Notes under the pieces: model-generated
What the model saw: the letters and a program-made list of their open reading frames with translations, nothing else
What the model was told of the DNA's origin: nothing
The model's database searches: none
In this document: one piece after another, positions 1 to 9,283 of the stretch
Layout of the letters: every line of letters starts with the position of its first letter
Numbering within the stretch: position 1 is the stretch's first letter
Made by a program: the position numbers and the translations under genes
Assembly: GCF_030540835.1 (NCBI RefSeq)
Contig: NZ_JAUOEK010000155.1
Location: 1 to 64,000 of the forward strand
Length of the DNA: 64,000 nucleotides
DNA from: Flavivirga aquimarina
GTDB lineage: Bacteria > Bacteroidota > Bacteroidia > Flavobacteriales > Flavobacteriaceae
Reading direction: 5' to 3'

Positions 1-281
1 GAAGTCCATAGGTTCGTTTTGGCAGACTGAAAGTCTGCTTCGTGAAATATGGTAAAACTGAATTCGTGTCAAAAGTTTTTAGAAGCTGAAAGCGACATGC
101 ACTAAAGTACATAGTTTTAACTCCATTTGAGACCAATAAAAGATATTAAACCTAGACCCCGCTAAATACTAAAACAAGTTCAGTACAGGAAGCGGGGTTA
201 GTTCAACTTACAATTTTGTAATGTGTATTTAATCTTTTTTACTAATTTAGAACAAAGGATAAAATTTAAACAGTTTCTTAA
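1..281. other. Non-coding edge region with hairpins
   Basis: I see no gene here. Two inverted repeats are visible: a perfect 7-bp hairpin with a 3-nt loop at 22-38, and arms around ACCCCGCT/AGCGGGGT at 153-201 separated by about 27 nt. The second lies downstream of the minus-strand rhamnosidase gene and could help end its transcript, although it lacks a clean U-tract. The upstream neighbour is outside the window. Confidence 0.4.
254..280. repeat. 27-bp direct repeat, copy 1
   Basis: The 27 bases at 254-280 are identical to those at 3248-3274, in the same orientation. This copy ends one base before the stop codon of the rhamnosidase gene, and the other lies about 450 bp upstream of its start. 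The pair therefore brackets the gene. Confidence 0.8.
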
Positions 282-2801
282 TTATTGTAAGATTATTTTT
301 TTCGAATATGTTTTTCCTTCAGCAACAATTTTAACAATGTACATTCCTGAACTTAAACCGTTTAAAGACAAAGAACCTCTTCCTTTATTAATGTCTCCTG
401 TACGCAGAACTTGCCCCGTTAAGTTAATAACAGATGCTTTTGCCAATGTTAAATCTGGAATTTGGATATTAAGTATCTCCGAATTAAGTAATGGATTAGG
501 ATATATACTCAGGTTAATATCTTTTAACTTTTCAGTACCCAATGATTTCCCAACTATTTCAATGGTATGAACTCCACTTTCTAAAATTAATAAATCGACA
601 TCATTTTTTGAGACACTATTATGTATCAGATTAAGTTGTGTATTTGGTATTGAAAACTCACCTTCGACTCCTGCTGGAAGCGTTATCGTGTAGAAATCAT
701 TTCCTTCAGTGGTTATCTCAAAAACACCTTCTATTCCTCCATTGGGAGTTGGCACCTTGATTGAAGTATTTTTAAGAGTTGATAGTTGTGGTTGAATCGA
801 AGCTTTTGTAAAACCTGGTGTAATAGGTTTTATACCCCACATATAGTTCGGAATTAAGTTTGCAGGAGCAGCTCCCCATGCATGATTCCAATCTAAATTA
901 CTTTTATAAGATTCATCCCAAGCTTCAAGGGTAATCGTACTTCCTACTCTAATCATATTATACCAACTTCGGGTGTCTTGAGAGGTCATTAACTCTAATG
1001 CATAATCTGCTTCACCTGCATTATATAATGCCTCAAAAAGATACTGTGCACCATATACGCTACAACCCATTCCTTTAGATTTTATAAATGTAGCAACAGT
1101 AGCTATATTTTCATCAGGCACAAGCCCCATAGCTAGAGCCATCATGTTAGTATGTAAAGAAGAATGTGAAGTTCCTTCTCCATCTACATATAATCCAGTA
1201 GCTGTATCAAAAAAGACTGCATTATATGCTGTTTTTACTTTGATTGCTTCAGCTGTAAAAAGATTTAAATTCGAAGTATCTCCAATAGCTTGAGCCATTT
1301 CGGCTAATTGCAGAAGGCTTTTATAATAAAAAGCATTTACTACTGCATTATAAGATTGAAACACGAAACCATCTCTTTCTGTTGTTGGCCAATCAACAAT
1401 AGGTGTGAACTTAGATGTAGCCCACTGGTTATAAGTAAATCCGAGTTCATTATTAATAAAAGATGCAGTTGCATTTTCATGACTAATCAATCCATCACCA
1501 CGCCTTAATTCGTATAAACTTTTATCAATTATACGGTCGTAATATTCTGAAATCAATTCCGTATTGCCAGTATAAATATAATCAGCGTAAAACATTAAAA
1601 CCATATGTTGTTGCCATTCTACAGGCCAGGTAGAGTGATCCATTAAGTATTCAATAGTATTTCTTGCTATTTTATAAGATGCATCAGTTCCATAATGCGA
1701 TAGTTGATTAAGATACGCATCTGCTTCATATGGGATTCTTTCTCTATCTCCATCTATATAATAACCCATAAAAGAAGTAGCTTTCATCGAATATTTACAT
1801 AAATCCCATACTTGATTTAAGATAGCATCATCACTACTAAAAGAACTTGCATTCTCATCCCAGGGTCCAAAATATGCTAATTGTACAAAGTCTTCTTTTA
1901 AAAGAGTGCCTTCATGATTTTCAATTTCTACATATCGGTATGGCATCAATACAGGAGCATAACTTGGAATTTGTATGGCTCCTTGAGCGGTATTTCTAAC
2001 GTCCTCAGCTAAAGAAACTTCATAAGTATTTGTACCAGCTACAACAGGAATGTCTACTTTTTGATAGCGAATAGTCGCACCAGGGTTTCTGTCTACACTA
2101 GTACCTGACAATTTCTCTCCTAAATGTATAGAAACTGTATGAGCAGTTGTTGCTGTATACGTAAATTCCATACTGGCAAAAGCAGCTTTTCCAAAGTCTA
2201 AAACTACATTTGAACCAACGTTAGAAATCGTGGAAGGTGTTATGCGTTCTAAAATATAGCTATAATCATTTGGTATTTCAGGCTCTATATCTGGAACTAA
2301 ATCTGGATTAAAATCTACCTCTGTAAATTGCATCCTATATTGGTTATTATCCAATGGATTTATCCTAAGCGAAGTTCCTGTTATTTTTACATACTGTACC
2401 AATTCTTCTGGAAATGAAAAAGTATTTTTAGAATCTGTTACCGTATAATTTGTTTCATTAGTTACTGTTTTCCATGTATTTGCATCTTGAGACACTTCAA
2501 TAATGAAGTCTACTGGAAAACCTTGACCACCATCTCTTGAATATAAATGGATGCCATAAATAGAGACTAACTCGCTAAACTTAAGTTGTACCCATTCTTC
2601 GTGGTTAGTTGTAGTGCTATTATTACTTGTCCAGCCTTTAGCATCTGTTACTTCTGAATTTTCACCATCTATTAAATTATCAATACTCCATCCAGATTGC
2701 TCATAGCTACTTGAAGCTGTAACTTGAATAGATTGGGAAAACATTTTTGAATAAAAAAAAAGTAAAAAAAAGGTTAAAAAAAGAGTTGGTTTAAAAATCA
2801 T
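282..2801 (-). CDS. Secreted alpha-L-rhamnosidase-like glycoside hydrolase (GH78 type) with discoidin domain and T9SS tail
   Basis: Probably cleaves terminal alpha-L-rhamnose from plant or algal polysaccharides outside the cell. Residues 1-22 form a signal peptide. Residues 25-165 resemble an F5/8 type C (discoidin) carbohydrate-binding domain. From about 180 there is a beta domain followed by an (alpha/alpha)6 barrel; the segment YIDGDRERIPYEADAY (348-363) matches the GH78 acidic catalytic region, and WPVEW (392-396) lies in the same barrel. The last 75 residues (SIYPNP..., GLSSGMYIVKI, ending KKIILQ) are a type A sorting domain for type IX secretion. The ATG at 2801 is followed directly by the signal peptide. 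The gene stands alone, without SusCD partners in the window. GH106 or an unclassified six-hairpin glycosidase are less likely alternatives. Confidence 0.82.
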   Translation of the reverse strand: MIFKPTLFLTFFLLFFYSKMFSQSIQVTASSSYEQSGWSIDNLIDGENSEVTDAKGWTSNNSTTTNHEEWVQLKFSELVSIYGIHLYSRDGGQGFPVDFIIEVSQDANTWKTVTNETNYTVTDSKNTFSFPEELVQYVKITGTSLRINPLDNNQYRMQFTEVDFNPDLVPDIEPEIPNDYSYILERITPSTISNVGSNVVLDFGKAAFASMEFTYTATTAHTVSIHLGEKLSGTSVDRNPGATIRYQKVDIPVVAGTNTYEVSLAEDVRNTAQGAIQIPSYAPVLMPYRYVEIENHEGTLLKEDFVQLAYFGPWDENASSFSSDDAILNQVWDLCKYSMKATSFMGYYIDGDRERIPYEADAYLNQLSHYGTDASYKIARNTIEYLMDHSTWPVEWQQHMVLMFYADYIYTGNTELISEYYDRIIDKSLYELRRGDGLISHENATASFINNELGFTYNQWATSKFTPIVDWPTTERDGFVFQSYNAVVNAFYYKSLLQLAEMAQAIGDTSNLNLFTAEAIKVKTAYNAVFFDTATGLYVDGEGTSHSSLHTNMMALAMGLVPDENIATVATFIKSKGMGCSVYGAQYLFEALYNAGEADYALELMTSQDTRSWYNMIRVGSTITLEAWDESYKSNLDWNHAWGAAPANLIPNYMWGIKPITPGFTKASIQPQLSTLKNTSIKVPTPNGGIEGVFEITTEGNDFYTITLPAGVEGEFSIPNTQLNLIHNSVSKNDVDLLILESGVHTIEIVGKSLGTEKLKDINLSIYPNPLLNSEILNIQIPDLTLAKASVINLTGQVLRTGDINKGRGSLSLNGLSSGMYIVKIVAEGKTYSKKIILQ

Positions 2802-3247
2802 AGTAGTTTAGTTTTGTTTAAATAGTTTAAAAAAAACTGTAAAATCTAAAGCAATTTTCAAGATGTATTTCCTATACTTTAGAGTAAAGTATCTTAGTGC
2901 AAATTAACTAAAATGATAAAGCAAACAGGGGTGAATTATCATCCAAAAAGTATACAATAATACAATTCACAGTATTTCAATGATACAAAAAAAAACTTTT
3001 TGAATCTTTTAAACTTCTCAATTATGGTGTCTATTTGTTGCTAAAATAAGATTGTACTGTATTTTTATGATGCAATTTTCTGTCATTTAGGACTTAAGTT
3101 GCTAATAATAAACACATAAACTTGAGAAATGATAAAAAAAGAATTACTTGTAACCCCATTTTAATCAAACAAAATACGAGAAAAAGAATTTCTTGAAACC
3201 AATTATCTCATCCTTTGCTAACAGGACTCAAGACGACAAAATAAACT

Positions 3248-3274
3248 AAAGGATAAAATTTAAACAGTTTCTTA
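3248..3274. repeat. 27-bp direct repeat, copy 2
   Basis: Identical over 27 bases to 254-280. The flanking bases differ on both sides, so the repeat boundaries are sharp. Confidence 0.8.
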
Positions 3275-3304
3275 AAATATAGAAAGTGGATTATTTGAAA
3301 ATAA

Positions 3305-3394
3305 ATGGAAGGATATAACGATGTACCTGCTTACCAAGCCAAAGACATGGCAGTTTTTAAACGTTTATGGGTATTAACTAGACTTAAAGTCTGA
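3305..3394 (+). pseudogene. Possible gene-end fragment
   Basis: A 29-codon frame begins with ATG directly after an in-frame stop and ends in TGA. Its composition (EGYNDVPAYQ, then KRLWVL, TRLKV) looks more like real protein than the AT-rich surroundings. It may be the C-terminal remnant of a lost gene. I cannot assign a family, and chance is a real alternative. Confidence 0.2.
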
Positions 3395-3444
3395 TTCTTG
3401 TTCATGTTAAGCATAGATAGAGATACCAACCACATTGAAATTCT

Positions 3445-3480
3445 ATTCGTGTAAATTTGTGTAATTCGTGTCTTAATTTT
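3445..3480 (+). repeat. Dispersed repeat, single arm
   Basis: These 36 bases match the reverse complement of 56484-56519 at 35 of 36 positions. The other copy is one arm of a larger inverted repeat; here only one arm is present. Confidence 0.75.
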
Positions 3481-3578
3481 CATTTGATGCTTAGGGTTAA
3501 AAAATAAAAAGAGGATAACCATAAAGCCATCCCCTTTTCTCACTACGAATCAGTCAACTAAAAAAATATTATTGCTAA

Positions 3579-4169
3579 TTAATCTATTTCTATAATACCA
3601 ACGACTTCATAAGCTCTAGTGCCATCTACTTGCACTTTTTCATAAAGAATATTAGCATATTCGTAATAGTTTAGACCGTCTATAGTTACTTTTTCGTAAT
3701 CTTCTGGTAGTTCGTAAACAACAGTACCAATTTCTGGCTCTACAACTTCGTATTCGTTATTACTTTGAACATAAAATATACCCTGTACATTAAAATAATC
3801 ACGGTTGTTATAGCGTACACGTTTGGATTTAGGTGGTAATGTTTTAATTCTAAATCCTATTTTAGGAGCAATTACAATGTAGCGTCCTCTTGAATAGGTA
3901 TAGTATTTATTATTTGCATAGTAATAATTTTGATTTCTATACTTAATAACCGTCCTGTTAGGCACAGTTCTTACAGAAGTCACCTTTCGCTTAGGAGTTT
4001 TGTAAGTTACTTTTGTGCTAGATACTCTTCTATTAACTTTACTTTTTTTAGTTGTAGTTGTTGCTACCGTTTTTGTTTTTTGATTACGTTTTGTTTGCGC
4101 TGAAACTTGTGTTGTAAAAGCCATCAATAATAATGATGACATCGCGTATACTTTAATAAATGTTTTCAT
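3579..4169 (-). CDS. Secreted basic repeat protein (DUF6515-like)
   Basis: Has an N-terminal signal peptide (cleavage near VSAQ) followed by a Lys/Thr/Arg-rich basic linker (about 25-75). Next come three repeats of a short unit: a Tyr-rich strand, a variable strand, and a V-x-P-x-I-G-hydrophobic-LP turn (for example VIAPKIG..LP, VVEPEIG..LP). The layout resembles DUF6515 proteins of Bacteroidota, whose function is unknown. The protein is presumably periplasmic or surface-exposed. It stands alone, about 140 bp beyond the end of the MacAB/LytTR operon on the same strand. The family call rests on pattern only. Confidence 0.6.
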   Translation of the reverse strand: MKTFIKVYAMSSLLLMAFTTQVSAQTKRNQKTKTVATTTTKKSKVNRRVSSTKVTYKTPKRKVTSVRTVPNRTVIKYRNQNYYYANNKYYTYSRGRYIVIAPKIGFRIKTLPPKSKRVRYNNRDYFNVQGIFYVQSNNEYEVVEPEIGTVVYELPEDYEKVTIDGLNYYEYANILYEKVQVDGTRAYEVVGIIEID

Positions 4170-4313
4170 AATTTATAAAATTTAGGGATTACTTTATTTG
4201 TATTAATAGTATAAAGGTATTTGTATAGGGTGTACTAAAAAAAGCAAATAGACAAATGCTTATATTGTGTCTATGAATAGAATGATTTTATAGAAGTCTT
4301 TTAAATGGGAACT

Positions 4314-5048
4314 TTACAAGTTTAAAGAATTGTTATTTACAAACGCTAAAAATGCTGGTTTGTATTGTTCTGAAACTGTAATACGTTGGTTATTGATAAT
4401 AATTTGACTACGTTCTATAACTTCAATACTTTTTAAAGAGACTATAAAAGACCTGTGAACGCGTAAAAATTGGGTTTCTGGAAGTTCTTCTTGTAACGAT
4501 TTTAAACTCATCAAAGTTAAAATAGGTTTTGGGTTATCTTTTAGCCATATTTTAATGTAATCTTTAAGGCCTTCAAAATACAATACATCAGCCAGTTTAA
4601 TACGCAATTGTTTGTATTCCGATTTCACAAAAAGAAATTCTTTTTCTTCAGAGATTATGGATGTTTGTTTCTCTTTAATCAATGAAAACCAATTATAAGC
4701 TTTATTGGAAGCTGCTAAAAATTCCGCATAATCAAAAGGTTTTAACAAGTAATCTAAAGCTTCTACTTTAAAACCTTCTAATGCATATTGATCGAATGCA
4801 GTGGTGAAAATAACACGTGAGTCTTTGGGCAACATTTTTGAAAACTCAAGACCCGTTAAATCTGGCATTTGTATGTCTAAAAACAGCAAATCTACAGGAT
4901 CTGTTTTTACATATTCCATAGCTTCCATAGCGCTACTGCACTTTTTTTTAAGTACTAAAAAGGGTGTTTTTTCCACATAGCTTTCCACTAAATTAAGTGC
5001 CATAGGCTCGTCATCTACAATAACACAAGTAATTTTAAGGTGGCTCAT
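4314..5048 (-). CDS. LytTR-family response regulator
   Basis: A two-component response regulator that binds DNA through a C-terminal LytTR domain. The receiver domain (about 5-120) has the acidic pair DD 12-13, the phospho-acceptor Asp near 58 in LLFLDIQMPD, and the conserved Lys in LLKPFD. The LytTR domain (about 140-244) contains the FLRVHRSFIVSL core. I chose the ATG at 5048, 4 nt after the kinase stop; a longer TTG start at 5063 would overlap the kinase and add five residues. It is the last gene of the MacAB-TolC operon and probably controls it. Confidence 0.9.
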   Translation of the reverse strand: MSHLKITCVIVDDEPMALNLVESYVEKTPFLVLKKKCSSAMEAMEYVKTDPVDLLFLDIQMPDLTGLEFSKMLPKDSRVIFTTAFDQYALEGFKVEALDYLLKPFDYAEFLAASNKAYNWFSLIKEKQTSIISEEKEFLFVKSEYKQLRIKLADVLYFEGLKDYIKIWLKDNPKPILTLMSLKSLQEELPETQFLRVHRSFIVSLKSIEVIERSQIIINNQRITVSEQYKPAFLAFVNNNSLNL

Positions 5049-5052
5049 AATT

Positions 5053-6090
5053 TTATGTTTCAATTTCTAAAGTCACTAAGAAGCGTTCGTCCTTTACTAT
5101 CGTTTTAAAGCTATGTTTATTTGGGTATAGTAATTGCAGACGCTTTTCTAGATTTTTAAGCCCAATTCCAGAACCGCTTTTATCGTCTGTCTTTTTTGGG
5201 AAATTATCATTTTCAATAATAAACAATACACTTTCTTCCTCACAAGTCATAGCAATATTGATTAGGCTTTCTTTACTTGCCGAGACACCATGTTTAAAAG
5301 CATTTTCAATTAATGAAATAAATAATAAAGGTGCTATTTTAATACCTGTATCTTCTGAAGGAAAACTATAAGTTACCTCGGTTTTATCTGATACACGCAG
5401 TTTCATTAAATCGATATATTTTTTCATAAAATCGATTTCTTTAGACAGTGGCACCAATTCCATATTAGTTTCATAAAGCATGTAACGCATAAGCTTACTC
5501 AAACTATGAATAGAAGTTTTTGCCTGTTCTGGCGAACTATCCACCAATGCATAGATGTTGTTTAACGAGTTAAAAAAGAAATGCGGTTGCAATTGGTAAT
5601 GTAAATGTTGTAACTCAGACTGAAGCTTATAATTAGCAGCTTCTTTACGTTCGGCTTCTGTTTTTACCCATCGTTTTGTGGTTTTTATTGCAATTGAAAA
5701 AAGCAAAGGCGCCATATACGAAAGCGTTTGTATATAAATAAGTATCTTTAAAGGTGGCCCTACTTTTTCAGAATTTTTAGATGATTTTCTAGCGAGCTCT
5801 TGAAAAAAGATGTCTTCTATTTGCTCTTTTAATAGTAAGAAAAAAGCAATAAGAACACCATTTATTATAATAAATTGCCAGGTTTTTTTTATGAACAAAA
5901 ACCGATCTATTATTATAAAATAATTAATATAAAATATTCCAGCATAAAACACTAATGGAATCCAAAAATGAGCAATCACTCTATTAAGATCTTGTTCTTG
6001 TCCGTATGACAATATATAAGGCATACTAAATAAGACAAGCCAAACAAGCAGATGTGAAAAGACAGTTATTTTTTTATTTTTATGCATCAT
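5053..6090 (-). CDS. LytS/YehU-like sensor histidine kinase
   Basis: An inner-membrane sensor kinase, partner of the LytTR regulator encoded next. The N-terminal 135 residues form about four membrane helices without a large extracytoplasmic sensor. The His_kinase box LQPHFFFNSLNNIYAL places the phospho-acceptor His at 170. ATPase motifs follow: N-box ENAFKHGV (about 262) and GSGIGLKNLEKRL (about 307). Start is at the first of two adjacent ATGs, 3 nt after the ABC permease stop. Because it is co-transcribed with an efflux pump, a membrane-stress or drug-sensing role is likely but inferred. Confidence 0.9.
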   Translation of the reverse strand: MMHKNKKITVFSHLLVWLVLFSMPYILSYGQEQDLNRVIAHFWIPLVFYAGIFYINYFIIIDRFLFIKKTWQFIIINGVLIAFFLLLKEQIEDIFFQELARKSSKNSEKVGPPLKILIYIQTLSYMAPLLFSIAIKTTKRWVKTEAERKEAANYKLQSELQHLHYQLQPHFFFNSLNNIYALVDSSPEQAKTSIHSLSKLMRYMLYETNMELVPLSKEIDFMKKYIDLMKLRVSDKTEVTYSFPSEDTGIKIAPLLFISLIENAFKHGVSASKESLINIAMTCEEESVLFIIENDNFPKKTDDKSGSGIGLKNLEKRLQLLYPNKHSFKTIVKDERFLVTLEIET

Positions 6091-6093
6091 TAA

Positions 6094-7314
6094 TTATTCG
6101 TAGCGCAAAGCGGTTATTGGGTCTAAAGCCGATGCTTTTCTAGCTGGATACCATCCAAAAAAGATGCCTGTTACAGCACAAACAGCAAACGATATTATAA
6201 TAGAATACAAGGCTACACTTGTAGGCCAATTTAAGAATTTTTCAATAAAAACAGTCGACCCTAGCCCTAATATTACACCTAAAATTCCACCCGTAATACT
6301 TATTAATATAGCCTCAATTAAAAACTGCATTAAAATATCGGCTCCCTTACCTCCTACTGCCATACGCAAGCCTATTTCTTTAGTTCGCTCTTTTACAGAA
6401 ACATACATAATATTCATGATACCAATACCACCAATTAATAATGAAATACTGGCAACCGCTACCAAAAGAATTGTCAGCATTTCGCTGGTAGAACTAAATG
6501 TTGAAATGAGTTCTTCCATGGAACGTACATGAAAATCATCATCTTCAGCATCAGCTAATTTATGTTGCGTACGTAGAATTTCGGTAATTTCTAGTACAGC
6601 ATTTGGTGCATCCTCTTCACTTATAGCAGATGCCATAACTTCATTTAAATGATCAATCGCTAAAATACGCTTTTGTACTGTGGTATAAGGTGCAACTACC
6701 ACATCATCTTGATCTTGACCAAAGGTATTTTCGCCTTTTTCTTCTAACACGCCAATCACTTTAAACGGAATATTATTAAAGCGAATCATTTTACCAACAG
6801 GTGCTTCCCCATCTGGAAACACATTATCGACAACAGTTTGACCTATTAAAGCTACTTTAGCGGCAGATTGTACTTCGGCATTTGTAAACATACTTCCGCT
6901 TTGTAAATCGACTACTTTAATATTTAAATAGTCTGGATTGACACCAAAAATTGTAGAAGGCCAGTTGTTAGACCCGTTAATAACTTGTCCGCTACCATTC
7001 ACTATTGGTGAAATGTAACTTGTTAATGTTGTTTGTGCTTTTATAGCCTCATAATCTTTAAACGTTAGCGTTTCCATCTCACTAGCATTACGACGAACAC
7101 CTCCACGTACATCTGCTCCAGGTTTAACTGTTATCATATTAGAACCCATATTAGAAATGGTAGCTCGAATACTTTCTTTAGAGCCTTCACCTATTGCTAG
7201 CATAGCAATTACTGAAGCGACACCTATAATAATTCCTAACATGGTAAGCAATGTTCTCATTTTATTAAGAACGATAGCCTTAAAAGCGATTTTAAATAAA
7301 TTTAATAGTCTCAT
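6094..7314 (-). CDS. macB: MacB-type ABC transporter permease
   Basis: The membrane subunit of a MacAB-type tripartite exporter. It has one N-terminal membrane helix (LLTMLGIIIGVASVIAMLAI), a large periplasmic MacB_PCD domain (about 50-275), then three C-terminal helices of the FtsX domain with ERTKEIGLRMAVG between the first two and a PARKASALDPITALRYE end. The ATG at 7314 follows the ATPase stop by 2 nt; an upstream TTG is less likely. In E. coli MacB the ATPase and permease are fused, whereas here they are separate genes, as is common in Bacteroidota. Substrates could be macrolides, peptides or lipids; the sequence does not decide. Confidence 0.9.
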   Translation of the reverse strand: MRLLNLFKIAFKAIVLNKMRTLLTMLGIIIGVASVIAMLAIGEGSKESIRATISNMGSNMITVKPGADVRGGVRRNASEMETLTFKDYEAIKAQTTLTSYISPIVNGSGQVINGSNNWPSTIFGVNPDYLNIKVVDLQSGSMFTNAEVQSAAKVALIGQTVVDNVFPDGEAPVGKMIRFNNIPFKVIGVLEEKGENTFGQDQDDVVVAPYTTVQKRILAIDHLNEVMASAISEEDAPNAVLEITEILRTQHKLADAEDDDFHVRSMEELISTFSSTSEMLTILLVAVASISLLIGGIGIMNIMYVSVKERTKEIGLRMAVGGKGADILMQFLIEAILISITGGILGVILGLGSTVFIEKFLNWPTSVALYSIIISFAVCAVTGIFFGWYPARKASALDPITALRYE

Positions 7315-7316
7315 AA

Positions 7317-8060
7317 TCAATGGTCTTCTTTAGGTAATTTAGCTAATTGTTCTGCAGCAGATTGTATGTTATAGTTATTGTAATCCTGCATAATATGTCC
7401 ATCTTTTAATACAATGGTTCTATTGCTAAATGTTGCAATATCTGGTTCGTGTGTAACGAAGGTTATGGTAATGCCTTGCTTATTTAGTTCTTGAAACAAC
7501 GACATAATTTCGTAAGATGTTCGTGTATCTAAGTTTCCTGTGGCTTCATCGGCAAGTATCATAACAGGATTGTTAACCAATGACCTTGCTATAGCTACAC
7601 GTTGTTGTTGTCCACCTGAAAGCTGCGAAGGTGTATGATTCATTCTGTCGCCCAACCCAACCATCTTAAGGGCTTTAATGGCACGTTCTCTTCTTTCTAT
7701 AGTAGAAACTTTACTATTGTATAAAAGTGGTAATTCTACATTTTCAATAGCAGATGTTCTAGGCAATAAATTATAGGATTGAAAAATAAATCCGATCTTT
7801 TCGTTTCTAATCGTTGCTAATTCATTTCTACTAAGCCCTTTTACTTTTACACCATCAATTTCATAAGTTCCTGATGTTGGTTGATCTAAACATCCTAAGA
7901 TATTTAACAAGGTACTTTTACCAGATCCACTAGACCCCATAATGGTTACAAATTCACCTTCTTTTATGTCAAACGAAATACTTCTTAAGGCATGAACTGT
8001 TTCACTCCCCATAGTAAACTCACGTTTTAAGTCTTCTATTTTAATAATTTCTTTACGCAT
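7317..8060 (-). CDS. MacB/LolD-type ABC transporter ATP-binding protein
   Basis: The cytoplasmic ATPase of the exporter. Walker [11 protein letters not shown]-loop FQSYNLLP, signature LSGGQQQR, Walker [10 protein letters not shown] followed by GNLDT, and H-loop FVTHEPD are all intact. The length (247 residues) is normal for the LolD/MacB subgroup. The ATG at 8060 is preceded by an adjacent GTG at 8063 that could also serve. It lies 6 nt after the adaptor gene and directly before the permease. Confidence 0.93.
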   Translation of the reverse strand: MRKEIIKIEDLKREFTMGSETVHALRSISFDIKEGEFVTIMGSSGSGKSTLLNILGCLDQPTSGTYEIDGVKVKGLSRNELATIRNEKIGFIFQSYNLLPRTSAIENVELPLLYNSKVSTIERRERAIKALKMVGLGDRMNHTPSQLSGGQQQRVAIARSLVNNPVMILADEATGNLDTRTSYEIMSLFQELNKQGITITFVTHEPDIATFSNRTIVLKDGHIMQDYNNYNIQSAAEQLAKLPKEDH

Positions 8061-8066
8061 CACTGT

Positions 8067-9272
8067 TTACTTTTTTTTGTTTGCCCCTGGTCGTTGCGGC
8101 ATAAAAGGACTCTCATTTGTGCCTCCTGTATTGGTTTCAGATTTACTAACACCCTTTAAGCTATAAACCAATTTTTCTCCTTCATTAAGCCCACTCATTA
8201 TTTGTACATTTACACCATCGCTAGCTCCTAGCGTAACTGTTTTTGGGATAATAGCTCCATTGTTTCCTAGTACCCAAAGTGTTGATTGGTCTTTACTAAT
8301 TTGGCTCGTATTTTCTGATAGTTCATGCTGCAAATTATAGGTTGATAGTGTTTCTTCTTCAGGTTTAAAATTGATAGCTTTTGCTTCTGCTGTTAATACA
8401 TCATTCAATTCTAAAGTGTAAATAGAAATGGTTGCTGTTAACCCTGGTTTTAATTTCAAATTGGAGTTATCTGCCTTAATAACAACAGTATACGTTACTA
8501 CATTTGAAGTGACAGTTGGATCTAATCTTACTTGAGTAACGATACCATTAAAAGTTTCGCCTATATAAGCATCTACAGTAAACTCAACACGTTGTCCTTC
8601 TTTTACTTGTCCTATATCTGCTTCATCTACATCTGCTTCAACTTGCATTTCTTTTAAATCTTGAGCAATTGTAAATAAAGTTGGTGTACTTAAACTTGCA
8701 GCGACAGTTTGCCCTTCATCTATATCTCTTGACAATACTACACCGTTTATAGGCGAATAAATATTAGCATAACCTAAATTAGTTCTAGCTTGTTGTAAGT
8801 CTGAATAACGTTGTGTTACTGTTCCTTTTGCTATTTGATAATTGTAAGTAGCATCATCGAAATCTGATTTACTAATAACTTGATTATCGTACAAGGTTTT
8901 TTGTCTTTCGTAAATCGTTTGTGTGTAGTTTCTTTGATTTACAGCATTATCGTAAGCTGCTTGTGCTTGTATTTTAGACGCGTTAAGATTAGTTTTATCT
9001 AATTCTGCAATAAGTTGACCTTCTTTAACAACACTATTATAATCTACATATATTTTTTCTACGACACCAGATACTTGTGTACCAACTTCAACTTGTGTAA
9101 TGGGTTCTATGGTTCCTGTAGCTGTCACCATTGTAGTCACATTTGCTTTTTTAGCAGATACTGTTTTTGCTTCAATAATAACAGCATCGATACCTTTTAG
9201 AAAAGAGTAACCTACAATTGCAAGTATTACAAATACAATGCTACTTATGATGATATTTTTTTTAGTTTTCAT
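8067..9272 (-). CDS. macA: MacA/HlyD-family periplasmic adaptor
   Basis: The membrane-fusion protein linking the ABC exporter to the outer-membrane channel. One N-terminal membrane helix (about 7-26) is followed by lipoyl-like half-motifs (GTIEPITQVEVGTQVSG and YSPINGVVLSRDIDEGQTV), a helical hairpin between them (about 95-165), a beta-barrel domain and a membrane-proximal domain. The C-terminal tail is Asn/Pro/Lys-rich. It lies between the TolC-type gene (11-nt gap) and the ATPase gene. Confidence 0.92.
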   Translation of the reverse strand: MKTKKNIIISSIVFVILAIVGYSFLKGIDAVIIEAKTVSAKKANVTTMVTATGTIEPITQVEVGTQVSGVVEKIYVDYNSVVKEGQLIAELDKTNLNASKIQAQAAYDNAVNQRNYTQTIYERQKTLYDNQVISKSDFDDATYNYQIAKGTVTQRYSDLQQARTNLGYANIYSPINGVVLSRDIDEGQTVAASLSTPTLFTIAQDLKEMQVEADVDEADIGQVKEGQRVEFTVDAYIGETFNGIVTQVRLDPTVTSNVVTYTVVIKADNSNLKLKPGLTATISIYTLELNDVLTAEAKAINFKPEEETLSTYNLQHELSENTSQISKDQSTLWVLGNNGAIIPKTVTLGASDGVNVQIMSGLNEGEKLVYSLKGVSKSETNTGGTNESPFMPQRPGANKKK

Positions 9273-9283
9273 ATTAATTTTGA

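Larger units (their letters stand above)
2802..3578. other. Long intergenic region with repeat relics
   Basis: About 780 bp without a convincing intact gene. It holds the second 27-bp direct repeat (3248-3274), a short coding-looking fragment (3305-3394) and a dispersed 36-nt repeat (3445-3480). The rest is AT-rich. The 70-codon minus-strand frame across 3331-3543 runs through the repeat and has no protein-like features. Confidence 0.6.

Noticed and set aside
1-60. Possible tRNA end (GGTTCG near position 11)
   Set aside because: No acceptor or anticodon stem can be formed around it; the only good structure is the 7-bp hairpin at 22-38.
223-570. 115-codon plus-strand frame
   Set aside because: It overlaps the T9SS tail of the rhamnosidase gene on the other strand, which is clearly the coding one.
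3331-3543. 70-codon minus-strand frame
   Set aside because: It runs through the dispersed repeat and a low-complexity stretch, has no protein-like pattern and no leader.
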